Origin: an uncultured Gemmiger sp.
GTDB taxonomy: Bacteria; Bacillota; Clostridia; Oscillospirales; Ruminococcaceae
Assembly (NCBI GenBank): GCA_944388135.1
Contig: CALXHP010000003.1
Location: 1-64,000, forward strand
Direction: 5' to 3'
Length of the DNA stretch: 64,000 nucleotides
The notes under the pieces are model-generated. The model made no database searches. It had not been told where the DNA came from and saw nothing but the letters and a program-made list of their open reading frames with translations. A program made the translations under genes and the position numbers. Below, in pieces: positions 32,969 through 40,089 of the stretch (its first letter is position 1; every line of letters starts with the position of its first letter).

Positions 32969-34778
32969 ACTGTTGGATGCCCGGCCGGATTTTACCCCCG
33001 GGCGCTGGGTCCCCTGCCCCCCGTTGGGGGATCGGGCCGCCTGGGACGCCCTGCCCGCCTTTGACCGCTGGCTGTACGGCGGCGGGGAGGCAGCCCGCAG
33101 TGCCCGGCATATTCCGGCGCTGCCCCTGAGTCTCTGGCTGGGATTTACCACCCACGGCAACCGCGCCCACTACGAGCACGCCTATTTTGGCCGCCGCCGC
33201 ACGCTCTGCCGCCTGGTCATGGCCGAATGCATGGGCGATACCGGCGAATATCTGCCCCAGATCGCCGACCTGGTGTGGGCCCTGTGTGAAGAAAGCGCCT
33301 GGCAGCTGCCCGCCCACAACAGCTACATCCGGGATACCCCCCAGCTTCCTCTGCCCGACACCACCCGTCCCATCGTAGATCTTTTTGCTGCCGAGACCGG
33401 TGCGCTGCTGGCCATGGTCCACTATCTGCTGGGGCACGCCCTGGATGCCTATGCTCCCGGCCTGGATGCCCGGATGACCCGGGAGGTGGAACGCCGCATC
33501 CTGCGCCCCTGGTCCGCCAGCCACTTCTGGTGGATGGGCAACGGGGAGGAGCCCATGTGCAACTGGACCACCTGGTGCACCCAGAATTGCCTGGTCGCCG
33601 TGGCCTTGCTTCACCCGGGCAGCACCCGGCGCATCCGGGAGGCGGTGCGTCAGGCCGCCTACAGCATCGACTGCTTCCTGAAAGACTACGGCGAGGACGG
33701 CTGCTGCAGCGAAGGCGCCCAGTATTACCGCCACGCCGGGCTGACCCTTTACAACGCCCTGGAACTGCTCTGTGCCCTGGCTCCCGGCGTCTTTGACACC
33801 GTGTGGCAGCAGCCCAAGATCCGCAACCTGGCGGAATATATCGCCCACATGCATGTGGCCGGCCCGTACTACCTGAACTTTTCCGATTGCAGCCCGCTGG
33901 CCGGTGCCCGGGGCGTGCGGGAATATCTTTTTGGCAAACGGGTGGGCAGCACACCGCTGATGGCCCTGGCCGCCGCGGATTTTGTGGCCGACGAAGACCC
34001 CGACCGGATCGCCGCTGCCGATGACTCAGAGGGGATCAATCTGTTTTACATGGTCCAGACTGCCTTTGCCGAGGCCGAGGTCCGCGCCTTTGCCGCCGGG
34101 GGGATCACCTGCGCACCGGAGGATGTATGGTACCCCAGCGTAGGGCTGCGGGTCTGCCGGGCCGGCGCCTTTGTGGCCGGGCTGAAAGCCGGCAACAATG
34201 CGGACAGCCACAACCACAACGATACCGGCAGTGTAACGCTGTACAAAAACGGGCAGCCGCTGCTGATCGACGTGGGGGTGGAGACCTACAGCAAAAAGAC
34301 GTTCAGCCCCCAGCGGTATGAGATCTGGACCATGCAGTCCTGCTGGCATAATCTGCCCCGGTTCGTGGGACCGGAGGGCGTCTACGACCAGCAGGACGGT
34401 GCCGCCTTTGCGGCCCGGGATGTTCAGCCCCTGCCCGGGGGTCTGGCTATGGACCTGGCCCCCGCCTACGGCAAGGTCCCGGGGCTGAACCGGTATCACC
34501 GGACTGCCCGCCTTACCGATGCCGGCCTGACCCTGACCGATGAGACCGATTTTCCCGGCGAAGTCCGATTGACCCTGATGAGCCGGGAGGCGCCGGTGGT
34601 GGAAGGCAATGCCGTACGTTTCGGCACCCTGGCACAGGCCCGGCTGGAAGGGAACCTGCTGGGCATTGAAACAGAGGCGATTCCCATCCACGACGCCCGG
34701 CTGCGGCTGGCCTGGCCCGACACCCTGTACCGTACCGTGGTACGGTTTACCGGTCGGTTGCAGATGGAGATCGGGTAA
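32958..34778 (+). CDS. Heparinase II/III-like protein
   Basis: Protein of 606 aa with an N-terminal alpha/alpha toroid (including CNWTTWCTQNCLVA and CSEGAQYYRHAG) and a C-terminal beta-sandwich of the heparinase II/III class with the marker NNADSHNHNDTGSVTLYKNG. These families are uronate polysaccharide or oligosaccharide lyases; the His/Asn-rich segments suit such catalysis. No signal peptide is visible, so it would act on imported oligosaccharides, unlike secreted heparinases. The start follows AAGGAGG; it overlaps the regulator end by 11 nt. With GH88 and glucuronidase on the other arm it gives a lyase-hydrolase pathway. Exact substrate unknown. Confidence 0.83.
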   Translation: MLTELLDARPDFTPGRWVPCPPLGDRAAWDALPAFDRWLYGGGEAARSARHIPALPLSLWLGFTTHGNRAHYEHAYFGRRRTLCRLVMAECMGDTGEYLPQIADLVWALCEESAWQLPAHNSYIRDTPQLPLPDTTRPIVDLFAAETGALLAMVHYLLGHALDAYAPGLDARMTREVERRILRPWSASHFWWMGNGEEPMCNWTTWCTQNCLVAVALLHPGSTRRIREAVRQAAYSIDCFLKDYGEDGCCSEGAQYYRHAGLTLYNALELLCALAPGVFDTVWQQPKIRNLAEYIAHMHVAGPYYLNFSDCSPLAGARGVREYLFGKRVGSTPLMALAAADFVADEDPDRIAAADDSEGINLFYMVQTAFAEAEVRAFAAGGITCAPEDVWYPSVGLRVCRAGAFVAGLKAGNNADSHNHNDTGSVTLYKNGQPLLIDVGVETYSKKTFSPQRYEIWTMQSCWHNLPRFVGPEGVYDQQDGAAFAARDVQPLPGGLAMDLAPAYGKVPGLNRYHRTARLTDAGLTLTDETDFPGEVRLTLMSREAPVVEGNAVRFGTLAQARLEGNLLGIETEAIPIHDARLRLAWPDTLYRTVVRFTGRLQMEIG

Positions 34779-34783
34779 CCGCC

Positions 34784-35389
34784 ATGGCGGTGTTTCTCTC
34801 TTTGCAGGGAGGCATGGCCGTGGGCAAAACCACGGCGGCCCGCTGGCTGGCCGCCCATGAACCCCGGGTCCGGGTCCTGGAAGAGGACATCACCCTGCCC
34901 GCCGCCGAAGTGCGCCGCCGTGGGCTGGACAAACACTGTTTCCGGGATTATATTGAAATTCAACGGCTGTTTATCCGCCACGAGATCGCCCGCTGGAACG
35001 CAGCACAGGCCTTCCCCTGGGTGGTGACCGATCTGGGTCCGGGGGAGACAGAATTCTACACCCTGCACTATCCGGCCTCCATCGGGCAGGACTGGCCGGT
35101 AGCCGAAGCCCTTGCCGGGGAGCTGGCCGCGCTGCGCCGCTGCAGGGCTGCGCACACCTTGTTTCTGGATGCTTCCGCGGCGGTGCTTCGCGCCCGCAAG
35201 GAAGCCGACACCACCCGTGACCGGGGCTTTTTTGACCACACCGTCACCTGTTTGCTGCCGGCAAAACGCGCCTGGTTTGCGGCCCAGCCCGGCACTGAAT
35301 TTTTACCAACGGATACCCTGACCGCCGAACAACTTTGCGAGGCCGTTCATCACTGGGTGCTGCGCTGTATGGCCGGCACCCCCACATAA
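34784..35389 (+). CDS. P-loop nucleotide kinase-like protein
   Basis: Protein of 201 aa with Walker A motif GGMAVGKTT (about residues 9-17) near the N-terminus, an EED element after the first strand and a lid-like Arg-rich stretch (ARKEADTTRDRGFF). The layout resembles small deoxynucleoside or nucleotide kinases, but the phosphate acceptor is not recognisable. It begins 5 nt after the heparinase-like gene without a strong ribosome site, so coupling is likely. A role in phosphorylating a released sugar or a nucleoside is possible but unproven. Confidence 0.6.
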   Translation: MAVFLSLQGGMAVGKTTAARWLAAHEPRVRVLEEDITLPAAEVRRRGLDKHCFRDYIEIQRLFIRHEIARWNAAQAFPWVVTDLGPGETEFYTLHYPASIGQDWPVAEALAGELAALRRCRAAHTLFLDASAAVLRARKEADTTRDRGFFDHTVTCLLPAKRAWFAAQPGTEFLPTDTLTAEQLCEAVHHWVLRCMAGTPT

Positions 35390-35401
35390 AGGAGACTTGT
35401 T

Positions 35402-36196
35402 ATGGAACTGATCAAATTGAAAGTGCTGGACGAGGGCGGCACCACGCTGCTGACCTGCCCCGCCGCCGAACAGCTGAGCCTGGTATACCGCGCCGCCTAC
35501 CGCCCCGGCGACCGTATCTCGCTGGAGATCGGCACCCCCGGGCAATACGTGGTGGCCCAGTTTGAGGATACCATGGCGCCGGCCCTGCTCTATGTGGAAA
35601 AACGGGAGATCAACTTCCATATTCCCTTCGGCGAACAGGCCATCACCTACAGCCCCAAATCCTTTACCGGGGACTGCCATATCATCCGGGCCCGTTTTGC
35701 CACCCCCGAGGAGATCGCCGCCCGGCGCAACCTGGCTTTCAACCCCTATGACGAGCATGGCGATACCGGTTTCTATCCCCACGCCAGCGCCAACGTCGAA
35801 ACCCGGGGCGAGGCTGTCTTCGCCGCCCGCAACGCGGTGGACGGCCTGTATGAAAACGACGCCCACGGCGTCTGGCCCTACCAGAGCTGGGGCATCAACC
35901 GTGACCCCAACGTCGCCCTGACCCTGGACTTCGGCCGTCCGGTGACTCTGGACGAACTGCGCCTCACCCTGCGGGCGGATTTTCCCCACGACAGCTGGTG
36001 GACCGAGGCCACCGTTCTCTTCAGCGACGGCAGCAAGGAGGTACTTTCCCTGCAAAAATCCGCTGCTCCCCAGCGTTTTTCCATTGCCCCCCGCACGGTG
36101 ACCCATCTGGTGCTCTGTGACCTGAAAAAGGCCGACGATCCCAGCCCCTTCCCGGCTTTGACCCAGATCGAGGCCTGGGGCACCGAGGCACAGTGA
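35402..36196 (+). CDS. Beta-rich protein with discoidin-like C-terminus
   Basis: Protein of 264 aa without a signal peptide or membrane segment. The N-terminal half is beta-rich (GDRISLEIGTPGQYVVAQF). The C-terminal half looks like an F5/8-type carbohydrate-binding sandwich: FAARNAVDGLYENDAHGVWPYQSWG, then VALTLDFGRPVTLDELRLTLRAD. Such domains bind sugars or galactose/uronate ligands. Last gene of the kinase-regulator operon, with AAAGGAG upstream and a terminator downstream. It may help present or bind the cytosolic oligosaccharide, which is inference only. Confidence 0.65.
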   Translation: MELIKLKVLDEGGTTLLTCPAAEQLSLVYRAAYRPGDRISLEIGTPGQYVVAQFEDTMAPALLYVEKREINFHIPFGEQAITYSPKSFTGDCHIIRARFATPEEIAARRNLAFNPYDEHGDTGFYPHASANVETRGEAVFAARNAVDGLYENDAHGVWPYQSWGINRDPNVALTLDFGRPVTLDELRLTLRADFPHDSWWTEATVLFSDGSKEVLSLQKSAAPQRFSIAPRTVTHLVLCDLKKADDPSPFPALTQIEAWGTEAQ

Positions 36197-36258
36197 CCCC
36201 GCCTTGCGGAAATTTCATTGTATTTCACAACAAAAAGTAGTAACATAATACTGTAAAA

Positions 36259-36299
36259 CTCGTGGCCAGGAACGGTTCCCGGCCACGGGTTTTCTTTTT
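36259..36299 (+). terminator. Terminator after the regulator/heparinase operon
   Basis: The stem CGTGGCC...GGCCACG, extended by GGAAC/GTTCC with small bulges, is followed by TTTTCTTTTT. Confidence 0.75.
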
Positions 36300-36321
36300 A
36301 TCCAAGGGAGGGATGCCATGC

Positions 36322-36513
36322 GTGAATGAACTGACGCCGGAACATGTTTTGGGGGAACTGGCTGCCGTTGCCTTTGCCGAACCCGGCACCGAGCGGGGCG
36401 GCCAGGCCATCAAGGTGGCCGACAAGCTGCGGGCCCTGGAGCTGCTGTACAAGCACCTGGGCCTGGGCGACGGGCAGACCACCGAGGGGGTGGTCATCGT
36501 GGATGAATCCTGA
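36322..36513 (+). CDS. Short terminase small subunit-like protein
   Basis: Protein of 63 aa. The stretch GQAIKVADKLRALELLYKHLG matches the end of phage terminase small subunits (KLRALELLGKHLG type), but the DNA-binding helix-turn-helix half is absent, so this is a shortened or remnant TerS. The GTG start at 36322 is chosen because GGGAGG lies 10 nt upstream; an earlier in-frame ATG is too near that site. It is immediately ahead of the large subunit gene. No other phage genes are near. Confidence 0.6.
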   Translation: MNELTPEHVLGELAAVAFAEPGTERGGQAIKVADKLRALELLYKHLGLGDGQTTEGVVIVDES

Positions 36514-36525
36514 AGGAGGTGCGCC

Positions 36526-37770
36526 GTGCGCATACAGTTGAAGCAAGTCATACCGCCGGTGTTCTGGCCGGTGCATACCGCCATCCACAGCGGCACCGTG
36601 CAGGAGGTGGTGGCCAAAGGCGGCCGGGGTTCGGGCAAGTCCAGCTATCTTTCCCTGGAACTGGTCTACCAGCTGCTGCGCCATCCCGGCTGCCACGCGG
36701 TGGTACTGCGCAAGGTGGCCGGCACCCTGCGCAACAGCGTCTATACCCAGATTGTCTGGGCCATCGGGGTGCTGGGGTGCTCGGGATACTTCCGGTGCAC
36801 CGTCAGCCCCATGGAGTGTACCTACCTGCCCACAGGGCAAAAAATCCTCTTCTTCGGCCTGGACGATGCAGGCAAGCTCAAAAGTTTGAAGGTGCCCTTT
36901 GGCTCCGTGGGACTTTGTTGGTTTGAAGAGCTTGACCAGTTCGACGGGCCGGAAGAGGTGCGCAATGTGGAGCAGAGCATCCTGCGGGGCGGCGACTGGA
37001 CCCTGACGCTGAAAAGTTTCAATCCCCCGGCCATGGCCCGCAGCTGGGTGAACCGCTATGCCCTGGAGTCCCGCCCCGGCAAGCTGGTGCACCACTCCAC
37101 CTACCGGGACCTGCCCCGGAGTTTTCTGGGGGAACGGTTCTGGGCGGACGCCGAACACCTGCAAAAGACCAATCCCGATGCCTACCGCCACGAGTACGGC
37201 GGCGAGGTGGTGGGCAGTGGCTCGGCGGTGTTCGACAACCTCACCCTGCGGCCGGTGCCCGACGAGGAGATCGCCGCCTTCGACCGGTTCTACCACGGGG
37301 TGGACTGGGGCTGGTACCCCGACCCCTGGGCCTACAACGCCGTGTCCTACGATGCGGCCCGGCGCACCCTGGTGATCTTCGACGAGCTGACCCGCACCCG
37401 TACCCCCAACCGGGACACCGCCCGGCTGCTCATCGAGCGTGGGGTGGGCGGCGACGAGGGGGGCCCGCTTACCGCCGACGCTGCCGAGCCCAAATCCTGT
37501 GCCGACTACCGGGCCGCGGGACTGCCCTGCCGGGCGGCCATCAAGGGACCCGGCAGCCTGCGGGAGAGCATGAAGTGGCTCCAGGGGCTGGCGGCCATCG
37601 TCATTGACCCGGCACGCTGCCCGGCTACCGCGGCGGAATTCAGCGAGTACGAGTACGAGCGGGACGCCCGCACCGGCGAGGTACTGCCCGGCTACCCCGA
37701 CGTGAACAACCACCACATCGACGCGGTGCGCTATGCGGTGGAATCCATCTGGCGTCGGCGGGGCGTATGA
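36526..37770 (+). CDS. terL: Phage terminase large subunit, PBSX family
   Basis: Protein of 414 aa that in phages is the ATP-driven DNA packaging motor and nuclease. Walker A is AKGGRGSGKSS (about residues 30-40), Walker B is LCWFEELDQ, and the nuclease acidic residues are in HGVDWGWYPDP, a DAAEPKS segment and NNHHIDAVRYAVE. All motifs look intact and the length is normal. The GTG start follows AAGGAGG. It stands alone with the short TerS between a sugar operon and a YczE-like gene; no portal, capsid, tail, lysis or integrase gene is in the window. It could be a prophage remnant or a domesticated nuclease. Confidence 0.88.
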   Translation: MRIQLKQVIPPVFWPVHTAIHSGTVQEVVAKGGRGSGKSSYLSLELVYQLLRHPGCHAVVLRKVAGTLRNSVYTQIVWAIGVLGCSGYFRCTVSPMECTYLPTGQKILFFGLDDAGKLKSLKVPFGSVGLCWFEELDQFDGPEEVRNVEQSILRGGDWTLTLKSFNPPAMARSWVNRYALESRPGKLVHHSTYRDLPRSFLGERFWADAEHLQKTNPDAYRHEYGGEVVGSGSAVFDNLTLRPVPDEEIAAFDRFYHGVDWGWYPDPWAYNAVSYDAARRTLVIFDELTRTRTPNRDTARLLIERGVGGDEGGPLTADAAEPKSCADYRAAGLPCRAAIKGPGSLRESMKWLQGLAAIVIDPARCPATAAEFSEYEYERDARTGEVLPGYPDVNNHHIDAVRYAVESIWRRRGV

Positions 37771-37772
37771 CG

Positions 37773-37816
37773 GCAAAAAAGAGGGACCACCCGTGGGGGT
37801 GGTCCCTCTTTTTTGT
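37773..37816. terminator. Bidirectional terminator
   Basis: A perfect stem GAGGGACCACCC with a short loop is flanked by AAAAAA and TTTTTT. It serves the terminase gene on the plus strand and the broken YczE-like gene on the minus strand. Confidence 0.9.
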
Positions 37817-37823
37817 TTGTGTA

Positions 37824-38477
37824 TCAGTCCATGCCGGTGATGCGCAGCAGCGGTTTCTTGCACAGGTAGTTGAAGGCGGCAATGGCCCGGCCAACACCCA
37901 CCATCGAGATGAGGGTACCCAGCCCCACGCCCAGCAGCAGGTTGCCGAAGCAGAAGCCGATGAGCAGAGAAATGGTCACACAGCCCAGGTCAAAGCAGTT
38001 CTTGCAGAAGCCCAGTTCCTTGCCGGAAATGCGGGAGATGGTGCCCACGATGCCGTCGCCGGGGTTGGGGATGAGCTGCATGGCCACCGTCATGGCGGCC
38101 CCCACGCCGGTGAAGATGATGGCCACCACCAGCAGCGCCAGATCGGCGGGCAGGTTGCCGTTTTTATAGGGGATGACCCCCGCAAAGAGGTTCATGAACC
38201 GGGCGAATACAATGCTCAGCGGCACCTACAGCACATCGATCCACTGGCGGTTTTTGCCCTTGATGATAAACTGGGCCACCACAAAGAGGCAGTAGACCAC
38301 CAGGGTCAGGTTGCCGAAATTGAGCCCCGTTGCCTGGCTCACTGTAAAAGGCACCGACACAATGGCCGATGCCCCCAGGCCCGTCTTGGTGTTCAGCGTC
38401 AGGCCCAGTGCCAGCAGCACCATGCCCAACAGATAGAATCCCCAACGGGCGAACGTATGTTGTTTTGTTTGTTGCAT
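37824..38477 (-). pseudogene. YczE-like membrane protein broken by an in-frame stop
   Basis: The two halves (83 and 133 aa) are in the same frame and directly adjoining, separated only by TAG at 38226-38228. Joined, they give about 217 residues with five to six transmembrane segments and the family look of YczE/YitT-type proteins (WGFYLLGMVLLALGLTLNTKTGLGASA; NPGDGIVGTISRISGKELGF). The surrounding residues (WIDVL-stop-VPLSIVF) suggest CAG (Gln) changed to TAG by one base. The second half could restart at a GTG/ATG near the stop but has no ribosome site. A sequencing error is possible. Confidence 0.75.
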
Positions 38478-38528
38478 TTGTTTGCCACTCCTTATCCTAT
38501 TTAAGGATATACCCGGGCGGCAAAAATG

Positions 38529-40058
38529 TCAACTTACTGAGGTATCGGGCAAGGACGTTTCGACTTCCGTGAAGCTTTCCCCCGCCCGGATGTTCTCCAC
38601 CATCTCCCCGGTGAAGGGCAGGCGGTCCTCCTCCCGGCAGGCCATCACCGCACGGGGCGCCACCAGCGTGCTGTCCGCCTTGACTTCAAAGTGCAGAAGG
38701 CTGCCGGTGCAGTATCCCGTACGCCCCACATACCCGATGAGGTCCCCGGCCTTGACCTGCTGGCCCGGGTCCACCGTGTAACTGTCCAGATGGGCATAGA
38801 GGGTGGCCCAATGGCAGCCGTCCGGTCCGGTACCGTGGTCCAGCTGCACAAAGTTTCCCCAGGAGTAATGGTAGGTGGCCTCCGCCACGGTACCGTCCGC
38901 CGCCGCATAGACCGGGGTGCCCACCTCGGCCACCAGGTCGTCGCCCCGGTGGCCTTCGTACCCGCAGAATACACTGATACGGGTATATTCCACCGGGCAG
39001 AGGAGCCGGGGACTGTTTTCCGGGTCGTTCAGGTCGGGCAGGCCCAGGGTATCCACGGCCGGGGCGGCGGGTTCGGGGTCCGTCGGAACGGCCGGGGCGA
39101 CGACTACTTCGGTCACGGCGGGGGCGTCGGCCACGCGGGGCTTCACCATACAGGCGGTGACACAAAGCCCCACCACCGCCACACAGGCCAGCAGCGCCCC
39201 GACGCCGATTTTGCGGTACCGCAGCAGATGGACGATGCGGGTCCTGACGCTGCCCTGCCCGAAGGCCAAAGCCCCCGGCGCCATCCGGTTTTGCAGGGCA
39301 TACCGGAGAATGCTCTCACAGTAGGCGCTGCGGGCGGCGGCATCGCAATTTCTGACAGCCGCCTCGTCACAGGCAGCCTCCATCGCCTCTTCCAGCTGGC
39401 GGAAGGCCAGCCAGGCCAGGGGGTTGAACCAGTGGAGGCAGACCACCCCGTAAAAAAGCGGTTTTACCTGGGGGTCGTGGCGGCGCAGGTGGGTCCGTTC
39501 ATGGAGCAGTACCGCCTGCCGGGTGGTCTCTTCCAGCCCCTTGGGCAGATAGATGCGGGGCCGCAGAATGCCCAAGGTAAAGGGCGCGGGCACACAGTCC
39601 CCGCTGTAGCAGCCGTCGTCGGTTTTGCAGGCGGTGGCCACGGTGCGGGCCAGACGGTGGTACCCCCAGAGGGCCCGTACCGCCAGCACCACCACCCCCA
39701 CCGCCCAGAGGGCAGCCAGCAGATGCCAGACCGTCAGGTGGGCATACCAGGGAGCCGCCGTGGCCGGAGCAGTGACGACAGAGGATTCCGCCCCGGGCAG
39801 CGCCATGGCAGCCGGGCTTTGGCCGATGGCCTGGACCCGGTCGGCGGCCTGGGCCAGCCGGGAATTTTCCGGCCGGGGCAAGGTCAGGGAAATGCCGCCG
39901 GGCCAGACGAACCGTAGCCCCACCGCCAGCCAGAGCCAGCAGAGCAGCCGGCTGGGGATATGGGCCCGGCGCAGCAGGGCGCTGATGGCCAGCACCCCCA
40001 GGGTGGCCGCGCCGCCCCACAGGCTGAGCAGCAGCCACCCCATCACCCAGGCTTCCAT
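38529..40058 (-). CDS. M56 (BlaR1-type) sensor peptidase fused to an M23 domain, second copy
   Basis: Protein of 509 aa. The N-terminal half is a membrane M56 zinc peptidase like the BlaR1/MecR1 sensor: several transmembrane segments, zinc motif HERTH with downstream CDEA ligand region, and a final helix near 300 (GVGALLACVAVVGLCVTAC). The exported C-terminal half is an M23/LytM domain (GHRGDD, TLYAHLDSY). The last motif, normally HLHFE, reads LLHFEV: the first, catalytic His is Leu, so this copy may bind but not cut peptidoglycan. A Pro/Ala-rich linker joins the halves. It follows its paralogue by 31 nt. BlaR1 proteins signal by cutting the BlaI repressor encoded upstream. Confidence 0.88.
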   Translation of the reverse strand: MEAWVMGWLLLSLWGGAATLGVLAISALLRRAHIPSRLLCWLWLAVGLRFVWPGGISLTLPRPENSRLAQAADRVQAIGQSPAAMALPGAESSVVTAPATAAPWYAHLTVWHLLAALWAVGVVVLAVRALWGYHRLARTVATACKTDDGCYSGDCVPAPFTLGILRPRIYLPKGLEETTRQAVLLHERTHLRRHDPQVKPLFYGVVCLHWFNPLAWLAFRQLEEAMEAACDEAAVRNCDAAARSAYCESILRYALQNRMAPGALAFGQGSVRTRIVHLLRYRKIGVGALLACVAVVGLCVTACMVKPRVADAPAVTEVVVAPAVPTDPEPAAPAVDTLGLPDLNDPENSPRLLCPVEYTRISVFCGYEGHRGDDLVAEVGTPVYAAADGTVAEATYHYSWGNFVQLDHGTGPDGCHWATLYAHLDSYTVDPGQQVKAGDLIGYVGRTGYCTGSLLHFEVKADSTLVAPRAVMACREEDRLPFTGEMVENIRAGESFTEVETSLPDTSVS

Positions 40059-40089
40059 GGCATTTTCCCTCCTTTTCCTGCGCTATGTT

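Noticed and set aside
36322..37816. A prophage at the terminase genes
   Set aside because: Only the terminase pair is present; no integrase, capsid, portal, tail or attachment repeat was seen, and the flanks are ordinary metabolic genes.
37824..38477. Two separate small membrane-protein genes
   Set aside because: They share one frame, touch each other at a single stop codon, and together match one family; the second lacks a ribosome site.
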